DNA from: Inhella inkyongensis
Lineage (GTDB): Bacteria; Pseudomonadota; Gammaproteobacteria; Burkholderiales; Burkholderiaceae_C
Direction of reading: 5' to 3'
Assembly: GCF_005952805.1 (NCBI RefSeq)
Contig: NZ_CP040709.1
Coordinates: 3,658,001 to 3,722,000, forward strand
DNA: 64,000 bases
The notes under the pieces were generated by a model. The model was not told where the DNA came from and searched no databases. It saw only the letters and a program-made list of their open reading frames with translations. The position numbers and the translations under genes were made by a program. The stretch's first letter is position 1; the number at the start of each line of letters is the position of its first letter. Below, in pieces: positions 41,086 through 48,818 of this stretch.

Positions 41086-41874
41086 TCAACCCGGCCCGGC
41101 TGGTTCCTCACCGGCCGGCGCGGTCAGCACCTCAAATCCGTCAGCCGTCACCGCCACCATGTGCTCCCACTGCGCCGACAGCGAGCGGTCCGCCGTCACC
41201 ACCGTCCAGCCATCAGCCAGTTCGCGTACCTTGCGGCCGCCGGCGTTCAGCATGGGCTCGATGGTGAAGAGCATGCCCGGCTGCAGGCGCACGCCCTGAC
41301 CGGGCTGGCCGTAGCTGGCGACGAAGAGGGCATCGTGGTAGATCTGCCCGATGCCATGGCCGCCGTATTCGTGCACCACCTGACAGCCGGCCTGCTGCGC
41401 CGCGCGCTGGATGGCATGGCCCACATCGCCCAGGGTGGCGCCGGGCCGCACCTGGCGGATGCCGGCCCACATGGCCTCAAAGGCGGCATCCACCACACGC
41501 TGCGCCTTTGGGCTCACGCTGCCGACGCAGAACATGCGGCTGGTGTCGCCGAACCAGCCCTCATGCACCACGGCCACGTCGAGGTTGACGATGTCACCGT
41601 CCTTCAGCACCGCTTTGGGCGACGGGATGCCGTGGCAGACCACCTCGTTGATGGAGGTGCACAGGGTCTTCGGATAGCCGTGATAGCCGACATTGGCCGG
41701 CACGCAGCGCAGCTCGTGGACGATGAAGTCGTGGCAGCGCTGGTCCAGCTCTTCCGTGCTGACGCCAGCGCGCACATGGGGCGTGATCATGTCCAGCACG
41801 GCCGCAGCGCGCTGAGCGGCTGCGCGGGCGCGAGCGATCTCGTCGGCCGTGTGCAGGCGAGGTGACTTGCTCAT
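41086..41874 (-). CDS. map: Type I methionine aminopeptidase
   Basis: A 262-residue MetAP. Metal ligands are visible: Asp in DIVNLDVAVVHEGWFGDTSRMF, His in EYGGHGIGQIYHDA, Glu in TIEPMLN and the C-terminal Glu in AQWEHMVAV; the early catalytic His is in CHGIPS. It removes the initiator Met from nascent proteins. The start overlaps the stop of a ParD-like gene as ATGA, so the two are translationally coupled. Because map usually sits near ribosomal genes, this copy may be a second one. Confidence 0.94.
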   Translation of the reverse strand: MSKSPRLHTADEIARARAAAQRAAAVLDMITPHVRAGVSTEELDQRCHDFIVHELRCVPANVGYHGYPKTLCTSINEVVCHGIPSPKAVLKDGDIVNLDVAVVHEGWFGDTSRMFCVGSVSPKAQRVVDAAFEAMWAGIRQVRPGATLGDVGHAIQRAAQQAGCQVVHEYGGHGIGQIYHDALFVASYGQPGQGVRLQPGMLFTIEPMLNAGGRKVRELADGWTVVTADRSLSAQWEHMVAVTADGFEVLTAPAGEEPAGPG

Positions 41875-42143
41875 GTGGGCCGCCGCGGGGGTTTGGCGCT
41901 GGACGGCGCAGCGCCGGAATCGACCCATGGCCCCGCCACCCATTGCGCCAAATCCAAGCCGCCTTGCAGTTCGGCCCGCACCAGCATTTGGCAGAGCTGG
42001 GCGTGGGGCAACTCGGGATGAAGCTCGGCCAGCATGCCGATGCGCATCCAGTGCTCGGCCTGCGCGTTGATGGAACGCGAGAGCGCCGCGCTGGCAATGC
42101 GCAGGTTCTCGTGCATGGGGTCTGAGAGTTTGATGATGCCCAT
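41871..42143 (-). CDS. ParD-like antitoxin family protein
   Basis: A 90-residue protein. The N-terminus MGIIKLSDPMHENLRIASAALSRSINAQAEHWMRIGMLAELHP is the ParD-like ribbon-helix-helix family signature; the C-terminus is longer and Pro-rich (PSSAKPPRRPT). Such proteins are linked to map genes but no toxin is encoded here, so a role as transcriptional repressor of the map operon is more likely. It is immediately upstream of map with a 4-bp overlap. The promoter has three AT-rich boxes. Confidence 0.85.
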   Translation of the reverse strand: MGIIKLSDPMHENLRIASAALSRSINAQAEHWMRIGMLAELHPELPHAQLCQMLVRAELQGGLDLAQWVAGPWVDSGAAPSSAKPPRRPT

Positions 42144-42150
42144 GGCCCAA

Positions 42151-42180
42151 GCATATACGCTTTATATGCATTTCATATAC
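42151..42180 (-). promoter_or_regulatory. Three-box operator of the ParD-like/map operon
   Basis: GCATATA (42151-42157) and TATATGC (42163-42169) form a perfect 7-bp inverted repeat with a 5-base spacer. On the minus strand three hexamers, GTATAT, GCATAT and GTATAT, recur every 11 bp, about one helical turn. It lies 8-37 bases before the start, on an AT-rich patch that could also hold the -10 box. This suits a ribbon-helix-helix dimer binding cooperatively. Confidence 0.7.
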
Positions 42181-42242
42181 TCCCCCACGCCACCCACTCT
42201 GGTGGCCGGCACCCAGGGCCACCTCGGTGGCCTGTCCCCTCC

Positions 42243-42265
42243 CCGGCCTAAAATTGCCGGTTTTT
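42243..42265 (+). promoter_or_regulatory. -10 box and short hairpin upstream of DUF3348
   Basis: TAAAAT at 42249-42254 resembles a -10 box, 31 bases before the DUF3348 ATG; no good -35 is seen. It lies in the loop of CCGGC/GCCGG (42243-42247, 42256-42260), which is followed by five T. If transcription starts further up, near the ParD-like operator, this could act as a weak attenuator; if it starts here, it is only the promoter. Confidence 0.4.
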
Positions 42266-42284
42266 CGCGCAGCAAGGGCAAGGC

Positions 42285-42935
42285 ATGGGGCAATCACGGG
42301 TGAGGCCGCCGGGCGGTCTGGCACCGGGCGCCTCGGCCCTGCAGGGCTTGCTGGCGCGCTGGGGCTTGAAGCCGGGTGCGGCCAGTGCAATGGGCATTGC
42401 AGAGCGCCTGGCGGCTTGGATGGATTGGCGCGACGCGATTGCGCTGGCCCAGGCCCTCCAGCCCGGCGCGGCGCAACCCACCCTGCTCCGCTGGGATGGG
42501 GCCGCCGCGCTGGAGCGCTTGCAGCGCGAGCTGCACCTGAGCTTTGCCGACCGCGCCTTGGTACACGACGCGGCGGATCCGGCCTCCTACCGCCTGCACC
42601 ACGCCAACCAGCAGCGCCTGATGGCCGCGCGCATCGCACCGCTGCGCGAACGCCTGCGCCAGCAGCTGCAGGGCTTCGGCCCGCAAGCCGCGCAGCTCGC
42701 CGCGCTGGACGCCGTGTTCGAGCAGGCCTTTGCCGCGCGCGAGCAGCAAGCCCTGGCCGCCCTGCCTTCGATGCTGGCACGCCGTGCCGCGCTCTTGCGC
42801 GCGCAAGAGATCGACTGGCAAACGCCGCTGTGGACCGAACTGCAGCAGGCCCTGAACGCCGAACTGGAATTGAGATTGCAAGCGCTGTGGGGCCTCTTGG
42901 AGGCCCTGCAAGCGCATTCGAAAGACGCCCCATGA
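42285..42935 (+). CDS. DUF3348 family protein
   Basis: A 216-residue, helix-rich soluble protein with no signal peptide. I recognise it as DUF3348 by PPGGLAPGASALQGLLARWG-like opening, ERLAAWMDWRDAIALAQAL and the Arg-rich HHANQQRLMAARIAPLRERLRQQL region. It is the first gene of a four-gene cassette with a channel-like DUF802 protein, an OmpA/MotB-like protein and a DUF2894 protein. It overlaps the DUF802 gene by 4 bp, so equal production is likely. No activity is known for the family. Confidence 0.85.
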   Translation: MGQSRVRPPGGLAPGASALQGLLARWGLKPGAASAMGIAERLAAWMDWRDAIALAQALQPGAAQPTLLRWDGAAALERLQRELHLSFADRALVHDAADPASYRLHHANQQRLMAARIAPLRERLRQQLQGFGPQAAQLAALDAVFEQAFAAREQQALAALPSMLARRAALLRAQEIDWQTPLWTELQQALNAELELRLQALWGLLEALQAHSKDAP

Positions 42936-45337
42936 ACCGACTGCTCCGCCCCCTCGCTCCCTTGGCCTTTGCCGCTGGCTTGGTGGCCATCGCCTGGGCC
43001 GGCCACAGCGCCTGGGCGCACCACCCCTTGGCCCTGCTGATGGTGGGACTGATCTCCGCCCTTTACGGTCTGGCCGCGCTGGAGCTGCGCCGCTTTGGCC
43101 AAGCCAGCGCCGAGCTGGAGGGCAGCCTGCAAAGCCTTGGTACCCCGGCGGACGAGCCCGCGCTGCAAGCCTGGCTGCAGGCGCAGCCGCAAGCAGTGCA
43201 GGCCCTGGTGCAGCAGCGCCTGGCCGGCGGCCGCGCCAACCTGGCGGGTCTGAGCCTGGCCCCGGCCCTGGCCGCTCTGCTGGTGCTGCTGGGCATGCTG
43301 GGCACCTTTGTGGGCCTGGTGCTGACGCTGGGCGGCACGGCCAACGCGCTGGGCGCCAGCGCGGACCTGAGCGCCATGCGCGCCGCCCTCACGGCACCCG
43401 TCAAGGGCCTGGGACTGGCCTTTGGCAGCTCGGTGGCCGGTGTGGCCGCCTCGGCCATGCTGGGCCTGATGGTGGCGCTGGCACGGCGTGAGCGCGCGGC
43501 CGTGCAACAGCGTCTGGAGCAGGCCCTGGCCGGCCCGCTGCGGCCCTTTAGCGCGGCCTTCCAGCGCCTGCGCAACGAGCAGGCCCAGGCCCAGGCGCAG
43601 AACCAAACCAACGCCGCGCTGGTGGGCGAGCTGCAAGCCTTTGCGCGCCAATTGAACGAGCAGCAGGTCCAGTTTCAACAGGGCTTCCGCAGCGATTGGC
43701 TGGCCGAGCAGGCGCGCTTCCATGCGCAGACGACGGAGCGCTTTGAGCAACTGGCCGGCGCCGTGCAGCGCAGCCTGCAGCAGGCCCTGCAGGACGGCAG
43801 CGAACGCGCCACCGCCACCCTGGAGCCCCTGGTGCGCGACACCCTGCAGGGCTTGAGCCGCGAAGCGCAAAACCTGCAGCGCCAGCTGGTGGACACCACC
43901 GGCACGCAGCTGCAGGCCGTGGCGCAGCGCTTCGAGGCCGGCACCGGGCAGATGAGCCAGCAATGGCAACAGGCCCTGCAGGCCCAAACCCTGGCCACCC
44001 AGACCCAGGCCGAGGCCCAGGCGCAGAGCTGGGCCCGCCACCTGGCCGAGGCCGCCACGCTGCTGCAACAAAGCGGCGAACAGACCCGCACCGGCCTGGC
44101 CCAGGCCCTGGACCAGAGCCGCCAGCTGATGGGGGAAGCGGCCAGCCAGAGCCAGGCACTGATGCAGGAGGCGGCCCAGCACAGCCGTGCGGCCCTGGTG
44201 CAGGCCGTGGAGCAGGCCCGCGAAGGCCTGAGCCAAAGCAGCACCCAGGCCACCGCGCTGATGCGCGAGGCCGCGACCCAGCTGGGCACCAGCCTGCAGG
44301 CCGGCAGCACCCAGGGCCAGGCCCTGCTGGAACACAGCGCACGCGCGGCCGCCACCCTGCTGCAGGACAGCAGCCAGCAGGTCGCCACCCAACTGGCCGC
44401 CCAGCAGGCCCAGGCCCAGGCCGCCCTGCAAGAGACCCTGGCCGCCACCCAGCAGGCCCTCCAGGCCATGCAAGCGCAGGCCCAGGCCGATCAACAGGCC
44501 CTGCGCAGCACCCTGGCCGAACAGGCCGCCGGCCTGCTGCAACAACTGGCCCAATCCCAGGCGGCCCAGCACGAGGTCACGGCGCGCACGGAGGCCCAAC
44601 GCTTCGCCGCCCTGCAAAGCGAATGGGCCGCCACCGGCAGCCGCCAACTGGCCGAGCAGCAGCGCCTGGCCGATGCCCTGGCCCACACGGCCCGCGAATT
44701 GGTGGCCCAGGCCGAGGCGCAATCGCGCCAGACCCTGGCCGAGGTGCAGACCCTGTTGCAGGCCGCCGCAGAAACCCCGCGGGCCGCCGCCGAAATGGCC
44801 GCCGCGCTGCGCCAGCAGCTCAGCCACAGCCTGGCGCAGGACAACGCCCTGCTGGCCGAACGCAACGAGCAAGCGCAGCGCCTGCAAGCCCTATTGAACG
44901 GCGCCGAGCAAGCCGCCAACCGCCAAGGCCAAGCCATCCAGGCCCTGCAGACCCAGGCCGCCGAGCAGCTGAACCAGGCCGGCGCGCAGTTCGGGCAGCA
45001 AGTGCAGGAACTGGCCACGCGCCTGAGCGAGCAGTTGCAAGCCAGCGGCGCGCAGTTGTCCGAGGCCGCCCTGCACCTGGCCGCCAGCAGCGCCGAGATG
45101 GGCAGCCTGGGCGAGGGCTTTGGTGCGGCGGTCGCGTCCTTCCAGCACAGCAACCAGGGCCTGCAGCAGCAGCTGGCGCAGATCCAGACCGCACTGGCCC
45201 ATAGCGGCGCGCGCAGCGAGGAGCAACTGGCCTACACCGTGGCCCAGGCGCGCGAGCTGATCGACCTCTGCCTGCTGGCACAAAAGCAGGCCGTGGATGC
45301 GCTGCGCCTGAGCCAAGCGGAGCCCGCCCATGGATGA
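42932..45337 (+). CDS. DUF802 protein: MotA/ExbB-like channel with ~600-residue coiled tail
   Basis: An 801-residue membrane protein. Helices lie at about 8-25, 32-50, 110-134 and 162-184. The last two (LAALLVLLGMLGTFVGLVLTLGG and VKGLGLAFGSSVAGVAASAMLGLMVALA) resemble the MotA/TolQ/ExbB channel pair, including GTFVGL and the small-residue GLAFGSS run. Residues 190-801 are a Gln/Ala-rich predicted coiled coil with many Q-A-Q repeats. This layout matches ZorA-like stators with a long intracellular tail. It is followed at once by a MotB/OmpA-type gene (8-bp overlap). Function unknown; the motor idea is inference from shape. Confidence 0.82.
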   Translation: MNRLLRPLAPLAFAAGLVAIAWAGHSAWAHHPLALLMVGLISALYGLAALELRRFGQASAELEGSLQSLGTPADEPALQAWLQAQPQAVQALVQQRLAGGRANLAGLSLAPALAALLVLLGMLGTFVGLVLTLGGTANALGASADLSAMRAALTAPVKGLGLAFGSSVAGVAASAMLGLMVALARRERAAVQQRLEQALAGPLRPFSAAFQRLRNEQAQAQAQNQTNAALVGELQAFARQLNEQQVQFQQGFRSDWLAEQARFHAQTTERFEQLAGAVQRSLQQALQDGSERATATLEPLVRDTLQGLSREAQNLQRQLVDTTGTQLQAVAQRFEAGTGQMSQQWQQALQAQTLATQTQAEAQAQSWARHLAEAATLLQQSGEQTRTGLAQALDQSRQLMGEAASQSQALMQEAAQHSRAALVQAVEQAREGLSQSSTQATALMREAATQLGTSLQAGSTQGQALLEHSARAAATLLQDSSQQVATQLAAQQAQAQAALQETLAATQQALQAMQAQAQADQQALRSTLAEQAAGLLQQLAQSQAAQHEVTARTEAQRFAALQSEWAATGSRQLAEQQRLADALAHTARELVAQAEAQSRQTLAEVQTLLQAAAETPRAAAEMAAALRQQLSHSLAQDNALLAERNEQAQRLQALLNGAEQAANRQGQAIQALQTQAAEQLNQAGAQFGQQVQELATRLSEQLQASGAQLSEAALHLAASSAEMGSLGEGFGAAVASFQHSNQGLQQQLAQIQTALAHSGARSEEQLAYTVAQARELIDLCLLAQKQAVDALRLSQAEPAHG

Positions 45338-45989
45338 GGTCGAGCTGGAGGAACAAGGACTGCTGGATGAGGCCCATGCCGGCGCCTCGGTCTGGGCCGC
45401 CTTTGGCGACCTGATGAGCGGGGTGCTGGGCGCCTTTGTGCTGATCCTGGCCGTGGCCCTGGTCAGCCAGCTGGACCTGGCCGAGAAGCTGCGCCAGGAG
45501 GTGGAACAGCGCGCCCAGGAAACCCAGCGCCGCGAAGCCCTGGAGCGCGCGCTCGCCGGGCCTCTTGCACAAAACATCGCCGCCGGCCGCGTGACCCTGA
45601 ACGAGGGCCGCATCGGCATCAGCGGCCAGGTGCTGTTCGCCCCCGGTTCAGACGCCCTGCACGCCGACGGCCGCGCCCTGCTGCAGAGCCTGGCCGAGCC
45701 CCTGCGCGCCTATCTGGCTGCGCGCGATGAGGTGCTGATGGTCAGCGGCTTCACCGACGACCGCCCGGTGCGTGGCGGCAACCGCGAGTTCCAGGACAAC
45801 TGGGAGCTCTCGGCCCTGCGGGCACTGACCGTGACGCGAGCGTTGATCCAGGACGGATTGCCTTCCAGCGCTGTGTTCGCCGCTGCCTTCGGGCCCGAGC
45901 AGCCGGTGGCCTCGAACGAGGCCGCCGAAGGCCGTGCGCTGAACCGCCGCGTGGAGCTCGCCCCCACGCCCCGGCGCAAGGCGCCCTGA
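45330..45989 (+). CDS. OmpA/MotB-like protein, partner of the DUF802 channel
   Basis: A 219-residue protein with an acidic start, one membrane helix (residues ~23-46, AAFGDLMSGVLGAFVLILAVALV) carrying Asp27 at its start as in MotB/ZorB/ExbD, a coiled linker (LAEKLRQEVEQRAQETQRRE), and an OmpA peptidoglycan-binding domain. That domain shows LFAPGSDALHADGRALL, VSGFTDDRPV, NWELSALRALTVTRAL and NRRVEL. This is what a proton-powered stator's peptidoglycan anchor looks like. It sits between the DUF802 and DUF2894 genes. Confidence 0.88.
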   Translation: MDEVELEEQGLLDEAHAGASVWAAFGDLMSGVLGAFVLILAVALVSQLDLAEKLRQEVEQRAQETQRREALERALAGPLAQNIAAGRVTLNEGRIGISGQVLFAPGSDALHADGRALLQSLAEPLRAYLAARDEVLMVSGFTDDRPVRGGNREFQDNWELSALRALTVTRALIQDGLPSSAVFAAAFGPEQPVASNEAAEGRALNRRVELAPTPRRKAP

Positions 45990-45996
45990 GCGACGC

Positions 45997-46575
45997 ATGG
46001 ATGAACTGCTGCACGTCGACCCGCTGGCCTGGTTGCTGAACCAGCCGGCCGCCGCATGCGGCGACCCCTTGCGCCAACAGACCCTGCAGGGCCTGGCCCG
46101 GCGCGCCGCGGCCTTGCCAGAAGGACCGCTACGCCGGCGCCTGTGTGAACGCTTGCTGGAGCGTCTGCAGGCGCCGCACAGTCCGCCCCCGGCGCAGGCC
46201 GTGGCCACCGCCCCCACCGAACACCCGCTGCGCGATTGGATGGCCGCGCTGCAGGCCCGCGCCGGCGGCCCCGGCGAGGACCTGCGCAGCCTGCAGCAGA
46301 ACCGCCGCAGCTTCGGCCGCCTGCGCCTGGCCCAGCGTCTGGCTCAAGCCCCGGCAAGCCCGGCAGCACCCACCCAGTCCCTCGGCCCGCTCAACACCCT
46401 GGCCCTGGTGCCCAAGGCCCTGGCCCTGCTGCAACAGACCTCGCCCGATTACCTGGAGCGCTTGGTGGGCTATCTGGACGCGCTGGCGGTGCTGGCGCCG
46501 GAGAGCGCCGCGCCCTTGGACAGCAGCAAGCCCGGCAAATCCAGCAAGCCGACCAAACGGCGCAGCAAGCCTTAA
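45997..46575 (+). CDS. DUF2894 family protein
   Basis: A 192-residue soluble protein. The central NRRSFGRLRLAQRLAQAP and LGPLNTLALVPKALALLQQTSPDYLERLVGYLDAL are the DUF2894 signature. The C-terminus is Lys/Ser-rich (SKPGKSSKPTKRRSKP), suggesting contact with nucleic acid or acidic protein. It ends the four-gene cassette, 7 bp after the OmpA-like gene and 22 bp before dinG. No function is known. Confidence 0.85.
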   Translation: MDELLHVDPLAWLLNQPAAACGDPLRQQTLQGLARRAAALPEGPLRRRLCERLLERLQAPHSPPPAQAVATAPTEHPLRDWMAALQARAGGPGEDLRSLQQNRRSFGRLRLAQRLAQAPASPAAPTQSLGPLNTLALVPKALALLQQTSPDYLERLVGYLDALAVLAPESAAPLDSSKPGKSSKPTKRRSKP

Positions 46576-46597
46576 GGCGCGGACAATCCGCGCCCCC

Positions 46598-48760
46598 ATG
46601 ACCCTGCCCGCCTCTGACGCTCACGCCGAGCTGCACGACCAGCTCGAAGCCCTCTACCAGGCCCTGCTGGAGTCCAGCCCGGGCTCGGTGGCGCGTGCCG
46701 GTCAGCGCGAGATGCTGCACGCCATCGCCGCCCAGCTGGCCGATGCGCGCTTCGAGCCCGATGGCGGCGCGCGCGTCTGCGTGGTGGAGGCCGGCACCGG
46801 CGTGGGCAAGACGCGCGCCTATCTGGCCGCCGCCATCACCCTGGCGCGCCGCGCCGGCGTGAAGGTGGTGGTCAGCACCTCCACCATCGCACTGCAAGAG
46901 CAGGTGATGGGCAAGGACCTGCCCGAACTGAGCGAAGCCATGGAGGTGCCGCCGGTGGTGGCCCTGCTCAAGGGGCGCGGGCGCTATCTGTGCCCGGTCA
47001 AGCTGGAGACGGCCTGCAATGGCGAGCAGACCCCGATGACCCTGGACGATGGCAGCGCCGTGCAGACGCCGCCGCTGGAGCGCTTCATTGCGCTCAAGAA
47101 GCGCTGGGATGGCGGCACTTGGGGCGGCGACCGCGACAGCCTGGGCCCCGAGGATCTGCAGCTCTGGGGCCATCTGGCCGCCGACCGCCACGCCTGCACC
47201 AGCCGGCATTGCCCACAGTTCCACCACTGCCCTTACTTCGATGCCAAGCGCGCCGCCAGCAAGGCGGACATCCTGGTGGCCAACCACGACCTGGTGCTGG
47301 CCAGCCTGCGCTCGGACGCCTCGGCCCTGCCGCATGGCGAGCGTGCGATCTACATCTTTGACGAGGGCCACCACCTGCCGGCCACCGCGCTCTCGCACTT
47401 CGACTGCGAGGCCAGCCTGACCGACCGCCGCTGGCTGCAGCGCCTGGACAAGGCCCTGGACCAGGCCGGCCGGGTGCTGCGCTACCCGCTGAATCTGGAG
47501 GGCTGCACCTCGCTCCTGAACCAGGCGCTGGACGATTTGCTGCGCGGCGTGATGCAGGGCGTGGGCAACGAGGCCCTGGGCCATCTGCACGAAGCCGCTG
47601 AGGCCAATCAGGCGGGGCAGAACCCCAGCACCCGCATCCGCTTCCCGCACGGCCTGCTGCCCGAGGAGCTACCGCCGCTGTGGCAGGCGATGCGCGAGCA
47701 GGCCCAGCGCCTGCACGACCGTGCCAGCGAATTCAGCGCCTGGATGAAGGAAGCGCGGCAGGACGACGAAACCCTGGCGCCCTTGATTGCCCAGCAGGTC
47801 AGCGAGATCGGCGGCCCCTTCAAGCGCCTCACCGACCTCTTGGAGACCGCTTCGCTGATGCTTGAAGACAGCGAACCGCCCGCCGCCAAATGGCTGGACT
47901 TCACGGTGGCCGGCGGCGGCATGAACGCCGGTTCGCTACGCGTGGTGGCCCATGCCTGCCCGCTGTTCGCCAGCGGCGTGCTGCGCCGCCATCTGTGGCC
48001 GCGCATGAGCGCGGTGGTCATCACCTCGGCCACGCTCAAGGCGCTGGGCAAGTTCGACTATTTCCTGAAGGACAGCGGCCTGGCCGGTGTGGACGGGGTA
48101 AGAGCCCTGGAAGTGGAGAGCCCCTTCGACTACGCGCGCCAAGGCCAGTTCACCGTGGTGCAAACCAAGGCCAGCCCCAAGGCCGCCACCGAACACACGG
48201 CCGAGGTGGCGCGCCTGTTGCAAAAGGACCTGCTGCAGGTCGAGCACGGCGGCCTGGTGCTGTGCTCCAGCTGGGTGCAGCTGCGCGCCATCACGGCGGC
48301 CCTACCGGCCAGCCTGCTGCGCCAATGCCGGGTGCAGGGTGAACTGGCGCGCGAGACCCTGCTGCGCGAACACCGCGCCGCCGTCGATCGCGGCGAGCGC
48401 AGCATCCTGATCGGCCTGCAAAGCTTTGGCGAGGGCCTGGACCTGCCGGGCCGCCAGTGCGAATGGGTTTTCATGCCCAAACTGCCCTTCATGACCCCCG
48501 ACGACCCGGTGCAGGAAGCGCGCGCCGAATGGCTGGACGGCAAGGGGCGCAGCAGCTTCACCGAACTGGTGGTGCCCGCCACCGGCGTGCGCCTGAACCA
48601 ATGGACCGGCCGCGGCATCCGCAGCGAGACCGACCACGCCCACATCGTCTGCTACGACCCACGATTGGCGATGACGCCGTTTGGCAAGCAGCTGCTGGCG
48701 GGGCTGCCGGGCTTTGCCAAGCGGCTGCGGCGGCTGGACGGCAGCGAGGCCAATTTGTAG
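46598..48760 (+). CDS. dinG: ATP-dependent DNA helicase DinG
   Basis: A 720-residue XPD/DinG-type SF2 helicase. Walker A is VEAGTGVGKTRAYL, motif Ia is VVVSTSTIALQEQVM, and DEAH is seen as YIFDEGHHLPATALSHF. The four Fe-S Cys are in YLCPVKLETAC and HACTSRHCPQFHHCPYF. The C-terminal motif VI is NQWTGRGIRSETD (a Q..GR.IR variant). DinG unwinds DNA and R-loops. ATG 46598 begins 22 bp after the DUF2894 stop with no terminator, so it may share a transcript with the cassette. Confidence 0.93.
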   Translation: MTLPASDAHAELHDQLEALYQALLESSPGSVARAGQREMLHAIAAQLADARFEPDGGARVCVVEAGTGVGKTRAYLAAAITLARRAGVKVVVSTSTIALQEQVMGKDLPELSEAMEVPPVVALLKGRGRYLCPVKLETACNGEQTPMTLDDGSAVQTPPLERFIALKKRWDGGTWGGDRDSLGPEDLQLWGHLAADRHACTSRHCPQFHHCPYFDAKRAASKADILVANHDLVLASLRSDASALPHGERAIYIFDEGHHLPATALSHFDCEASLTDRRWLQRLDKALDQAGRVLRYPLNLEGCTSLLNQALDDLLRGVMQGVGNEALGHLHEAAEANQAGQNPSTRIRFPHGLLPEELPPLWQAMREQAQRLHDRASEFSAWMKEARQDDETLAPLIAQQVSEIGGPFKRLTDLLETASLMLEDSEPPAAKWLDFTVAGGGMNAGSLRVVAHACPLFASGVLRRHLWPRMSAVVITSATLKALGKFDYFLKDSGLAGVDGVRALEVESPFDYARQGQFTVVQTKASPKAATEHTAEVARLLQKDLLQVEHGGLVLCSSWVQLRAITAALPASLLRQCRVQGELARETLLREHRAAVDRGERSILIGLQSFGEGLDLPGRQCEWVFMPKLPFMTPDDPVQEARAEWLDGKGRSSFTELVVPATGVRLNQWTGRGIRSETDHAHIVCYDPRLAMTPFGKQLLAGLPGFAKRLRRLDGSEANL

Positions 48761-48762
48761 TC

Positions 48763-48791
48763 TTGCAGTAAGCTCAAGCCATTGTTTTAAT
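48763..48791 (+). promoter_or_regulatory. Possible promoter in an AT-rich patch before the nucleotidyltransferase
   Basis: TTGCAG (48763-48768) and TTTAAT (48786-48791) with a 17-base spacer are weak sigma-70-like boxes; the 58-base gap is much richer in A+T than the rest of the window. A start here is reasonable since dinG has just stopped. Confidence 0.45.
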
Positions 48792-48818
48792 TATTGTTTC
48801 GGTACTTTTTCAAAAATC

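Noticed and set aside
41871..42143. Calling the ParD-like gene half of a toxin-antitoxin pair
   Set aside because: No ParE-like or other toxin is encoded on either side; the only coupled partner is map.
42587..44887. A 766-codon open frame on the minus strand inside the DUF802 gene
   Set aside because: It mirrors the repeated Gln/Ala codons of the real gene and reads as Gly/Leu/Gln repeats without a domain.
42285..46575. Calling this region a Zorya defence system outright
   Set aside because: ZorC, ZorD and ZorE are absent, and the two soluble partners belong to other families. Only the architecture is similar, so it is reported as a hypothesis.
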